Below are positions 1 through 10,389 of a DNA stretch of 64,000 nucleotides, one piece after another. Origin of the DNA: Fusarium oxysporum f. sp. lycopersici 4287 (lineage: Eukaryota; Ascomycota; Sordariomycetes; Hypocreales; Nectriaceae); the NCBI RefSeq assembly GCF_000149955.1, contig NC_030990.1, positions 2,152,502-2,216,501 of the forward strand, read 5' to 3'. Position 1 is the first letter of the stretch. Every line of letters begins with the position of its first letter. The position numbers and the translations under genes are program-made. Below the pieces are notes generated by a model. It did no database searches. It saw only the letters and a program-made list of their open reading frames with translations, and was not told where the DNA came from.

Positions 1-1566
1 AATACGTCCCTGACGGACGGGACAAGGATGATGGTGATCTGCGGGTTGGAGGCTGCAAGGCGGTTGAAAGCGGGAGCAACAAGGTATTTGAATACTGTCG
101 CCATAGTAGCTGTATCAGGGTCAAAGTTTGCCTCTTCAGGAAGATCGAAATCTCCCGTGGTAATAAGAGGATGATCGATATCGAGGAACGGTCCTGTGAG
201 GACAAGCGCATCTGCATAGGTATCACCTGCTTGACTGCACAGCGCATGAAGTGGCTCGAAATCGAGATTATCGTCAGCAGTATAAGGACCAGAGGCGTAG
301 AGAATGTTCAAAGGTGCAGGTTCTGAATCTTCGTCCATAGCATCAGGACCACCACGAAACCTCTCACGATGCCCCTCGAGTGCAGAAGGCAAAGAGGCAG
401 CACTGGGAAGTAGAGGAACCTCGAGAACCTCCTTCACGACAAATTCGTTCCCTGAGGCGTTGGTACCCCGAAAAGCGACGATTTGGCCGGGGAAAAAGCT
501 CCATGAGCGGATGTTGTCCACTTTTAGGGGTACCCGTAAGCCCATTCCTGTTCGTCTGGAGGTTTCCAGTACCAGTGACGCAGCATTTAGTTTTCCTTCT
601 GAGGAGTCAGAAGCGATACGGCCAACAGCCACGACCTCAGTTGTACTTTGCGCAGCGGCACTACCGAACTCGTTCTCATCGATCTTATGATGTTGCTGAA
701 TAAGAGCCATGAAGTTATCAATCCGGTCGTCGAGGATTTCGCTGGCCTCGGAAAGTTTCATGGCCAATGGCTTGTATCCCAGCTTCTTTTGATCTGAGGC
801 GGCTGTGAGCTTTACTCGAGGCTCGTCAAAGGGCGCAATCGGTGGTTCGGCTGCATTGAGGCGATCGTTTAGGATTTCAACAGTCTTCTCCTGGATTTGC
901 TCGATCACTGAATGAATGTGGGCCCTGGATAATGTTAAGCAAGGCGGAGGCAGTTGGTGAGGCGAAGTATCATACNNNNNNNNNNNNNNNNNNNNNNNNN
1001 NNNNNNNNNNNNNNNNNNNNNNNNNNNNNNNNNNNNNNNNNNNNNNNNNNNNNNNNNNNNNNNNNNNNNNNNNNNNNNNNNNNNNNNNNNNNNNNNNNNN
1101 NNNNNNNNNNNNNNNNNNNNNNNNNNNNNATACCTGTCGCTGGCGAGCTCATCAACCCCTTTGGCGTCTCCGTCTTTCTCTTAACAGCACTGCCACTCGC
1201 AGCACCCCTATTCAACTTTGCCCCCGACGCTGGAGTGCTGGGAACAAGCCCATCTAACATCCCAAAAACATCGCCGCCCTTTGCCGTGCCTCTCGGTGTG
1301 TTGGCGACCTTTCTCTCGGTCTTGACCTGGACTTTTCGATGGCTGTTTTCGAGCTCATCTTGAATGCTCTGCTTGAGGTTCCGAAGAACTTCAAGACTTA
1401 GTGCCTGAGCATCAAGATCCAGTTTAATACAATACGACTCCCACTTGAAAAAGAGATCCTCGGCCGAGAGGCCATGAAGGCGCATAATGGATTCTAGTTC
1501 GCTGAGGACATCAGGCTCCAGCGGCTTGTTGGGGGAGAATCGGCTTTCAATTTCGTCGGCCATCAT
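1..1566 (-). CDS. POL12: DNA polymerase alpha subunit B (partial, contains assembly gap)
   Basis: This is the regulatory B subunit of the DNA polymerase alpha-primase complex, which starts replication in the nucleus. The gene begins at the ATG at 1566 and runs off the window start. Exon 1 (about 1130-1566 plus the gap) encodes the helical N-terminal domain (MMADEIESRFSPNKP) and a Ser/Pro/Lys-rich linker. A 154-nt run of N at 976-1129 interrupts it. Immediately after the gap lies an intron at 925-975 (donor GTATGA, branch CTTAAC, acceptor CCAG). Exon 2 (1-924) carries the OB-fold region (VGRIASDSSEGKLNAASL, SFFPGQIVAFRGTN) and the start of the calcineurin-like phosphoesterase domain (ASGPYTADDNLDFEPL, DALVLTGPFLD). 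This domain is known to be inactive as an enzyme in this family. About 150 C-terminal residues are outside the window. Family identification is secure; residues hidden by the gap are unknown. Confidence 0.93.
976..1129. other. Assembly gap (154 N)
   Basis: An unresolved run of N falls inside POL12 exon 1. The base before it on the plus strand (975) is the first base of a GT splice donor on the minus strand, so the gap hides only exon sequence, about 51 codons if its length is real. Confidence 0.99.
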
Positions 1567-2165
1567 GGGCGATAATAAACCTCGACCTGGGTTGTTCGTA
1601 GCAACTCGAGATTTCCAGCAAAGACAAAGGTCGTATATGGATTAAAAAGATCGCATTGGTGCAGGTCAAAACGTCTGGAGGGGTCTAGATGTGGGCGCGA
1701 CCAGACGCGTCGTATCATAGGTAACTAAATTCCAGACCGCGTTAAGTGGTCAGAAACTAATGGTACAGTGCTACCAATCATGCACACGGTCAATTTTCTA
1801 TAAAATGGGCTGGCCTTATCATGATTAGAACGACTAACTAAGAATAGGATATAGACAGTCTATGCAGATATACCGGGATTTATCAAAATTATACTCAATT
1901 AATCAGTCATTGCTTTCTTATGCTGCAATTTGCTTCTAAAACAGGCATTTCTCAGCCACTATCAAGGTATCGTATCCGCTTGTGAATAAGTAAGCGCCGT
2001 TACTTTCGTGTAGTTGTCCAAACGCCGTCTACTTGGCATAAGCCTGTCCCAGAAAAATCAACTATTCGTACCGTCATGCTCTTCATGGACCTGTTGACCA
2101 ACAGTGCTGTAAAAAGAACTCGAAAAACAAGCATTCGAAGCAAAAAAAACGTCTATAACCATTCT
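1567..2165. other. Intergenic, POL12 promoter and Ams2-like gene 3' side
   Basis: About 600 nt, AT-rich between 1780 and 1950, with no convincing ORF. It should hold the POL12 promoter and 5' UTR and the 3' UTR of the GATA factor. I see no RNA gene or repeat. Confidence 0.6.
1705..1710. promoter_or_regulatory. Candidate MCB (MluI cell-cycle box) upstream of POL12
   Basis: The palindrome ACGCGT lies 139-144 nt upstream of the POL12 start codon. In budding and fission yeast, replication genes including polymerase alpha subunits are activated at G1/S by MBF through this hexamer. The motif occurs at least four other times in this window by inspection, so its position is suggestive only. Confidence 0.35.
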
Positions 2166-5100
2166 TTACTTCTCCTTCTCCTGGACAGTACTTTTGTGTT
2201 CAATACCGCCCCATTCAGCCCAGACATTATCTGAACCGCCGTAGGCGAAGTTCACATGAACATCTTTGGGGGAAGAACTGGGCGCAATGCCGTCGGTGCT
2301 GAGAAAACTGCCAAAGTCACCTAGACTGGCAGGATCTGTATCTAGCAATGGTAGCGTGGAAAAATCCAAATTGCTACTCGCCAAGTCAAAGTTTGGCTCA
2401 GAGAGCAACTGCGTTATAGTTCGGCTCAGGGGCGTATCGAGAACGCTTTCCAGCTTGCTCTCTAGATTTAGTCGTGGGCTGCGCCTAACGCTCGCAGGAC
2501 TTCTGGTCGGTGTTCTTTGTAGAAGTGCCTGTTGGCTGGGAGACAATAAATCTCTCACTGATCGAAGAGATCGTGAGACACTGCGTGTGATAGGTCGATG
2601 ACTGGGTGTTGGGCGTGTCGGGGTTTTGAAGAGAGCCGAGTCAGCATCGGCCTTGGATTTGGGCGGCGGCGTGGAAGGACGAACTGGGCTGTTAAACAAC
2701 GCCTCTATGTCATCATCCATGATGAGATCTTCGTTCTGAGCATCGCAAACTGCATTCTCCTTTCCGCAGATTTCCTTGTTTTGCCGACAATCTGCTGTCT
2801 TAGTCACGTTGGCATCGATCTCTCCCAAGGTCTTCGGTGTACCCTCCTTACGGGGTGAAGGGAAAAGCAGGCGTCGAGTGCTTCCCAATTCATCATCAAG
2901 GTCCATCTCAATGGGACTGTCAGCAGTCCCGGTACCTCTGGAAGCCCGGGAATGGGAAGAGCCTGGTACTGACTGGCTCATGTTCTTAGTGTGACGCCCA
3001 TCAGCCGCCAGTAAATGAAAGACATTTTGCATGGCTGCATCTTCATCAACTCGTGATCCCATAGAGACAACATCAGGCTGCTTAGGGGATGAACGCTCGA
3101 CTGGTCCAATGGAGTCTGTGACTGGGAACGCTTCTGAAGGAGGATGGGGCGCCGAAGAACTCTTAGTACGGGCACGTTTTGCCTGTGACTCAGGGCCCGC
3201 GGATCCCCGCTTCTTTCGACTCTGGCCTAAAAGCCCATTATCCCACTTGTCCTGTGGGCGGTGGTTGTGATATTTAGACATCCATATACCGCAAGGATTA
3301 CAGAGAAGTTTCTCCGACCAGTCACTTCGATCATCATCAAAACCAAGGGCTTTCTTGATAAGGCGATGGGACAGGGGGTTCTTGTCCTTATCCCGTTTCA
3401 GAATCTCAATGGCAGTAACCCGGCCAGGCTTCTCTGAGTACTCCACGTTCTCTGGTACTCCGTCATGTTCCTGAACCCAAATCTTGCGCCAGGTCGGGGT
3501 CTCAATGGCACCGCAGTTAGTGCAGAACGGAGGCATCTCGCCAGCTGCGATTGCAGATTCTAGCCTCTGTTTAATGGAATCCTTCTTGATTTGGTTCTTG
3601 TTGGATTTACAGGGCGGGGACGAGGGCATAGGAGGGAAATCGCTCTGCGGAAAGATTGCCTCTGACAGGGTAGGTAGAGTGTTTGTGATCAAATATGTCT
3701 CAGGCGGTCCCAAAGGGTCACTGGCAGCAATCGGTTTGGGAACGCTGACCGATTTGGAACGACGAAGACAAGTTGTGGTATCTGTGGAAGCGCGGGGCGG
3801 TTCCGCAAGGACAGACTGTGATAGAGAAGATGGCCCGGCAGGCTCGCTTGCTGGTACAGATGGCAAAGCTAGAATCCCTGCGGACTGTGATCTGCCGAGT
3901 GGTCGCGAGGGGCGGGGCTTTGGTGCGATGACGCGAGAACTTGATTTTGAAGTAGGTAAAGATCCTTCAGTAGATTGGTTAGTTGAAATTGAAGTATTAG
4001 GCTCAGAAGAACTAGAGACTGCGCGCACTAATTCAAAGAGGGCATCTTCTTCCATTGCCTCCATAGCTTGGTTGCCCTGCATCTGAGTAGAATCGGGTAG
4101 CGAGGATGCAGTGGTAGGGACTGGGCTATCCTTTTCTGCAGCATCTGTGGTGGGAGGAGGTGTCGGTGCATAGCTTCGTGGTTGTTGTTTTGAGCCTGCA
4201 GGTCGTTTCTGAGAGGAATTTCGAACTAATCTAGGTATGGCAACTTTCTTCGCGGTAACGGGTTCTGATGGAGGGGGCCCAGCGGGAGTTGAGGTTGGGT
4301 AAGGAGTGTTGAAGTTCTGGATATGAATGAGCCCTTGACCTTCTGGCCCGTCTTCGATTCTGAACACTTGAGTTGGAATTCCGGTATTATCCACGTCTTC
4401 CATCACTTTTTGTGTCTTAGGCTGGCTATAAGTCTGACCCTCTTTGGCTGTTGGTAAGACAGGCTCATCCAGTAAGTCATCTGTTTCATTCTCCGCAAAG
4501 CTCGATATTTGTCGTGGTAGGGAGGGCATTGGTGGCAAAACAGGACTGGAAGGAGGGGGACTTGACCGCATGAAGGATGCTGTTCGTGGCATAGGGGGAG
4601 AAGACCGTATGTCCTGCGGGCTATCCTCTGAAAAGGCAGGAGTTTCGACAGGCGATTCTGGAGAACGGCCATCCTCTTGACTCGGGGACAAGGCACGAAG
4701 GGGTCTCGGGGGTATTTGACTGCTCAGAGTAGCACCCAGCTCCTTGCGCATCGAGGATTCCCTCCGAGGCTTGACGCCTTTGGGGCCACCCTGGGCAGGG
4801 CCGTTCAGGGGCCCTCCCTCGGGAACGGGAGTAGGAGCCCGGGGAACTTCCTGTAGATGATTCCCAGCGACCGCCTCATTGTTTGCGTTAACGGGACGGA
4901 AATTTCGAAGAGAACCAGCGGTACTAGCAGTGACACGTAGAGATTCCGGACCCGAAGTGAATGGGTTAGGAGTAGCCTTTTCGACCTTCATGGGCTTGGC
5001 TCTTTTCTTGACTGGCACTGAGCCGCCATCCTCGCCCTCGGTGCCGTCTTCGTACCCTGATGTGTTTCCTTCGGCAGGCTTCTTTCGCGGCCTACCACGA

Positions 5101-6085
5101 GGCCGCCCTGTCGGCGGCTTTCTATTGCGAGAGCTTCTGCTAGAGGGTCTTGACGTAGAAGCGGCGGTCGTTGACGGAGGGACGGGCATGGGTGCTATGC
5201 GTTGAACATCCGATCCTGAGTTGGCTTGACTAATCGCGGGATCTATCGAATCTCGTCGTTCAATTGTGGCAGGAGGTGGTGCGCCTTGAGAAAGCGCAGG
5301 TGATGCCACTCGAGACACATGTGCTGTGTGTCCGATATGAGGGTTGGCCTGGATGAAAGAGCTCCATTCTGCGGCACCAGAAGCCACGGCCATTTCAGCA
5401 GAGCGAGAGGGTGGCAGAGAGGCAGGCTGCAGTGAAGCGGGTCGTAAAGGCGTGGGTTGCATAGGGTGAGGTGGCATCTCAACGGGTGGGATGTCAACAT
5501 TTGGTTCTCGTCTTTGAAGCCTAGAACCGACTGTGAACTTGAGCTTGACTTCGAGTGTCTCGCGGTTTCCTCCTCCGAAGACGGCAAGCAAGTTTTTGGT
5601 GACACGTCCAGTTACCATTTTGGGCGACGGAGACAGCCATTCACCACCACGCATGGAATCGAGTGCCCATGATAGCATGCCTTGTCCAACCAACGGGGTG
5701 TCTGGTTCTGAATAATCGAGTGCGTAAATGGTGTAGTCGCCCTCACTATCTTGATTTCCGAGTTCTGGGCTGCATTCGGTGATTGCCTGTAGGCACGCTC
5801 GCAAGTCGACAATGCCAATAGAGTTCTGTTCATCGAGGGGAATCGTTTGAACGAAGAGGGTTTGCGTTGAACGAGCAAGGCAATTGACTTTGGCTTCCTT
5901 GTCAAATGTATAATGCACCTTGACTGCATATCGAGTTAGCAAGGTAACTACCAGACGCATCGATTTTGCATACGACCCATAGGCCTCACTTGGACGCCTG
6001 CTTCATTTGTTTCCACGTTCTGTTGCATCGTCTGACCGTTGTGATTCCAGCCGCCTTGAATAGGATTGGGCATTTGTGAATCCAT
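2166..6085 (-). CDS. AMS2: Ams2/Spt21-type GATA zinc-finger transcription factor
   Basis: Predicted 1289-aa nuclear regulator. Exon 1 is 5974-6085 and exon 2 is 2166-5923, joined across a 50-nt intron (GTATGC donor, GCTAAC branch, GCAG acceptor) that restores the N-terminus ...VRPMGLKVHYTFDKE. The N-terminal domain (about residues 33-165, with DYTIYALDYSEPDTPLVGQG) is the one shared by S. pombe Ams2 and S. cerevisiae Spt21, regulators of core histone genes; Ams2 also supports CENP-A loading. Near residue 310 is an AT-hook-like GRPRGRPRKK. A GATA-type finger spans about 838-915 (CTNC ... CNPCGIWM), with about 70 residues between the cysteine pairs instead of 17-20. The rest is long, Ser/Pro-rich and probably disordered. 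Start chosen because the spliced exon completes the conserved domain. Role in histone regulation is inferred from family. Confidence 0.88.
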
Positions 6086-7667
6086 GGCGGTTAGTCCCCT
6101 GAGGGGGGAGGTCAGAGATGGCGGTTAAAGAATCAATCGTGAATTATGTCGTCGTCGTATATGGTGGGCTTATATCATGTAAGTAGAGACAAGGCAGCGA
6201 CGGCCGAGAAGAAAGAAGTAAAAGGTCAAGAGGTGAAGTTTGGCAGTGGGTATTTCAATGATGCGTAGGAAATACTAGTGGGGAGGTTTAATGTTTGAGC
6301 TCGTTGGCTGGGACGTGATATCAAATTCGGGAGGCGGGCGTCATGTTCGTGACGCGCTCTAACCCGCCAAAGTCGCGTCGTGAAGCGAAGGTGGATCAAG
6401 TTAAAGTGCGTGCTGATAGTCTTGCGCGCTGGCTAGACAACGAGACAATAGAGAATAAAGTGCAAAAGGGGAAAAGAGAGTGATGGGAATGCGGGTTATG
6501 ACAGATAAGAAGAACTTGAACCAAACCCCCAATTTGAAGCCTCAATCATAAAAAGTCACAGATGCTTTGAATGTGTGTTGTGATGCAGCTTCAAAGGCGT
6601 GTTCCGCTTGAATGAAACTGAAGAAAAGATGGAGGGTCGCCGTGTCACTCCAGTGGTTGATGAGCCAATAACCCCTGTCAATTACCCTTTTAGTGCCTGC
6701 AGTCAGTGACGTGAGTTAGCGCAATCTTCGCCTTCTAGACGCGCCGCCCGGCGGGTGGTGGGGGTCTACCGGAGCGAGATCCATCTCTTCCGACACGGAC
6801 CGGTTCAGTGGGGCCGGATAATGCAAGTTGAAGTTGGAGCAGAACTCACGTGCCTTGCTATCTCAAGCGAAACCTTTGTTTGCTTGTCTCAATGGAAGTC
6901 GTCGCACTTTTGAAACGGTACGTATCTTTCTAGTTGGTTGCGAACCTGAATCTTTTCGCAGGCTGTTTTGCTATGGCCAACCTAGTAACTGCCGACTTGC
7001 TTCGATAACGGGAAAATGTGTAGAAATGAGCCAGAGAAAGACGGGGATGTCTCGTCTTTCTTTCGAGGCTCTTCTTGCGGCGGGACACTGTCCCTTTTAT
7101 AATCTTGTCCTCTGCCTGAGGTCATCTAATAGACTCTGTCGGGTGCCTGCCTACATGAGACAGTTTGCTAACTGGATCCTCTTGCTGGTCCTGTTCCCTT
7201 ATCTCCGCATTTCGTTTGTTTCTATCTCTCCTGTCTGTATCTATCCATCCTTTTATTAGCCCTGTCTGGAAAACATGAGTTGGTGTTTCTTCTTAGGCTT
7301 ACATACCCGCCCACCTGGCCCTCCACTACCTGCATCTGCCCCTCTTTGGTCATTGGTCATGTCCCTAAACAAAGTCGCTACAAAATGAGACTTTTCAGCC
7401 ATTGTTTCACCTCTCACCAAAATAATTCTTGTTGTTTTCATCCCAACCCCACTTCAAGTCTTTCGGTCGCCACTTTCGCCATGATCATTCTAGACTTCAT
7501 GAGCGGTATTGTGACTCCATGTGGGAGGACAAAAGCATCATCTATTTTGAAGCACATTTCTCTTATTATCATCACAATTCATCTATCATCACACACACTA
7601 CATAATTTACATCTCGTAGTGGCATCTATTTTTACATTTTATTCAAGCATTGGTAGCACGCGAGGAA
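6086..7667. other. Intergenic, 1.6 kb promoter-side region of the Ams2-like gene
   Basis: No supported gene. The part next to the Ams2-like gene holds GC-rich motifs (ACGCG core near 6352, CCGCCAAA near 6365, another ACGCG near 6740) that resemble MBF/E2F-type sites. The part nearest the hydrolase (7400-7660) is pyrimidine-rich. Short ORFs here lack conserved features. Confidence 0.5.
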
Positions 7668-9236
7668 TTATAGTCGGCTTCCAGGGAGCGACTCATCCGC
7701 CATCCAAACAGCTTTGCCTTGGTCATCCACTGCCGTCTTGCGAGCGATAATCTCTCTGGCGACCTCAGCGATGCCTTGGCGACCGTTGCGCGAGGACACG
7801 ATTTTGTTGGCCAGCTGCTCCTGGGTATATGTGCCGCTTGACAGAACCTGCTCGATCTCTTTCTCGGATGGCACACCAAGTTCCCGGTGAGGGTATTCCT
7901 TGAATGTGCGATCGGTGAAAAGGGCTAGTTCATTATTGGAGTCGTACTCAAAAAAGGGCTTGGCCACGTTTGTGCCTCCAATCGCCTCGAGGGACTCAGG
8001 CTGCCACTTGGGCGCCTCCTTTCGGATGAGCAGTGCTGATACACCCTCGGTGAAGTCGGGATGCTGCATGAACTTGGTGGCAATCTGGTGCTCCCTCTTA
8101 AATGTTTCAGCGATATCCCACTCACCACCTATACGCATCTGGCGAAGAGCCACATGCACAGCTGTAGGTGATCGCTTGTGTAAAGTCTTGAGCTGCTTCT
8201 GCGCCCACTCCTCAGTTGGACCCCGCTCGGCCTGCAAGGCAGCAATGATCTCACTGATGGTGTGCTTGTTAAAGCATCGGTCGATTGCCTGGCGAATTTC
8301 GCCGCTCAAGGTTATGGGCTGGTCATATGGCAGACCGGTACAGAATTCTTCAAGAGTTTGGTTGATGAGTGCCAGTCGTTCAGGCAAACCGTCGCTGTCC
8401 CGGAACCGCAGTTCGGCTAGACGTGCCTCTAGATCAGGCAAGCTGGTTGAATGCAGGTAGTGGGTGGCAATACCCGAGTAGAAGACGTTGGGACCAGTGA
8501 GTCGCTCGCTAGTAAGCGCAAGGTAAGTCCCGACAGATCCGTTCATTCGAGGAAGGAAGAACGAAGCGCCGACGTCGGGGAAGAATCCAATTGTAGTCTC
8601 GGGCATCGCAAAGACAGTCTTCTCGGTCGCGATTCTGAAAGGAGCATGGGTACTCAAACCAACACCACCTCCCATAGTGATACCATCCATGAAAGCGATA
8701 TAGGGCTTCTTGTATGTCGCAATGTAGTGGTCCAGCTTATATTCGAGGGCGAAGTATTGTGCCGACTTCTGCCAACCGTCCTCACTCTCCGAGTTGAGCT
8801 TGGCGAGCGCAGCGACGTCACCTCCAGCGCAAAGGGCCTTTTCACCAGCACCCTTCATAACGACAACGTTGGCGAGATCAGACTTTTCCCATTCGATTAG
8901 TCGGGGCACAATCTTTCGGATCATCGAGGCATTGAGTGAGTTGAGCTTCTTCGGCCGGTTGAGCATGACGGTTCGTAGACCATACTTGCTCTCGAAAACT
9001 ACATCATTTGGATCATCGTTTCTCTTCTCTCGGATATTGGTGGCCTCGGATGAAAGCTATGATATAGAATTAGAATTCATAGCAATAAAAAACCCGCTAA
9101 TTGTGTTCACCTGTCGTGCACCGAGCGAGGAGCTCAGAATCTTTGATTGCTGGACCATATTGAAGATTCTTGGTGAGCTCCGACTTGCAACGTGAGCTGA
9201 GGCACCAGCTCGGACTGTCAAAGTTCGAAATGTCAT
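7668..9236 (-). CDS. EHD3: 3-hydroxyisobutyryl-CoA hydrolase (enoyl-CoA hydratase/isomerase family)
   Basis: Predicted 504-aa enzyme that hydrolyses 3-hydroxyisobutyryl-CoA in valine breakdown. Exon 1 is 9111-9236 and exon 2 is 7668-9056, with a 54-nt intron between them. The N-terminus (MTFRTLTVRAGASAHVASRS) is rich in Arg, Ser and Ala with no acidic residue, as in a mitochondrial presequence. The crotonase core is clear: ALCAGGDVAAL, the oxyanion-hole region FMDGITMGGGVGLS, then FAMPETTIGFFPDVGASFFL and the long HIBCH C-terminal extension. The protein ends in SRL, a permitted variant of the peroxisomal PTS1 signal. Start 9236 is the first in-frame ATG; the codons upstream in the same frame contain only a GTG. 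It is divergent from SmD2, sharing a 355-nt promoter. Family call is strong; dual localisation is inference. Confidence 0.92.
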
Positions 9237-9591
9237 TGTATGGGAAGAAGAATTAGCGATGCGCACATGCGATCGACATGCCCATCGAGGTGAAGAAAGA
9301 GGGGGTATAAGATGGCTTTGGAGTCTTGTCCGAGGTCCGCGGCAATGCCTTTTTCAACCGTCCGCAACAAGCCGCCTAAGCCAAAAACCCATAACTAGGT
9401 TAGCAGCCACACTTTTTGGTGGAGGTATTGCTGTCTACAATCGTCACATGACTTCTCATGAAGCTCGAAAGATGGACCCACACTAGCAGCCAATCAGACA
9501 CGTGCTCAACTGGTCGCAACTTTTTGAGCTATCTGGGCTTCAGCCTTGCGCGCCGTCTCCAACATCCCAAAACTATCAGAATATATTCAAG
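9237..9591. promoter_or_regulatory. Shared divergent promoter HIBCH / SmD2 with CCAAT and CACGTG
   Basis: A 355-nt spacer separates two divergent start codons. A CCAAT box (9490-9494) lies 4 bp before a perfect CACGTG E-box (9499-9504), about 90-100 nt upstream of the SmD2 ATG. CCAAT is bound by the HAP complex and CACGTG by bHLH factors of the Cbf1/Pho4 type in fungi. Their use here is inferred. Confidence 0.4.
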
Positions 9592-10150
9592 ATGTCGACG
9601 GACCCCAAGATTCAGTACGTCACAACCAGCTCTACTCTGCAGTCTTATATTACTAACAGACCAATTAGGGAGCTTCTCAGCAAGTCGCGTAATGAACTCA
9701 CGTACGTGACGGACATCTCTTCCTCTTCGTCCAGCCCCGCGACAAGTCCTCGATTGCTAACACATCATCCTCTAGTGAGTACGAGATTGCCCAGCTAGAA
9801 GAACACGAGTTCTCTGCCGGCCCTCTATCTATCCTTCAGACGGCCGTTCGATCGCACGTGCAAGTGCTCATCTCCATCCGCAACAACCGTAAGCTCCTTG
9901 CGCGTGTCAAAGCCTTCGATCGCCATTGCAATATGGTGCTGGAGAATGTAAAGGAGATGTGGACAGAGACCCCTCGGTTAGCAAACGGGAAGAAGGGTCG
10001 CCCAGTGAACAAGGATCGATTCATCAGCAAGATGTACGTCTATAACACAATAACTTGTCAATTAGCGGTGACACGAACGTCAAACTTGATTACTGACTTT
10101 ACCACAGGTTCCTACGAGGCGATAGCGTCATTCTGGTTCTTCTCAGCTAA
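9592..10150 (+). CDS. SMD2: Small nuclear ribonucleoprotein SmD2
   Basis: Core Sm-ring protein of spliceosomal snRNPs. Four exons (9592-9614, 9669-9701, 9776-10033, 10108-10150) give exactly 118 codons plus stop, the usual length of SmD2. Introns are 54, 74 and 74 nt with GTACGT-type donors. The Sm1 motif is in exon 3 ([21 protein letters not shown], followed by [13 protein letters not shown]). The SmD2-specific insert follows ([18 protein letters not shown]), and the Sm2 motif [11 protein letters not shown] is split across the last intron. The first exon is only 23 nt. Every splice keeps the frame and regenerates conserved residues, so the gene model is secure. Confidence 0.96.
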
Positions 10151-10389
10151 TAATTATTACGGTCATGGTTTTGGGGCGGTGTGAGCTCGAATTTAAGAAT
10201 GGGATGTTTGTATGTCTTACGGGCAAGACTCACAGGGACTCCATAGGCGTTGAAAACATGTTGATTTTCGCATACCATATTTGTTCATTACACGTGTTAT
10301 CAATATTTGCACACTGCCGAGTATCTCGACCTTACTGGCTTACATCTCCATCTTCGACCTCGAGGCAGAGGCAGAGGTCGTAAGACTGC

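Noticed and set aside
6828..7259. 143-codon plus-strand ORF in the Ams2 promoter side
   Set aside because: Composition is Cys/Leu/Phe-rich without domain, coding bias or splice structure; likely chance.
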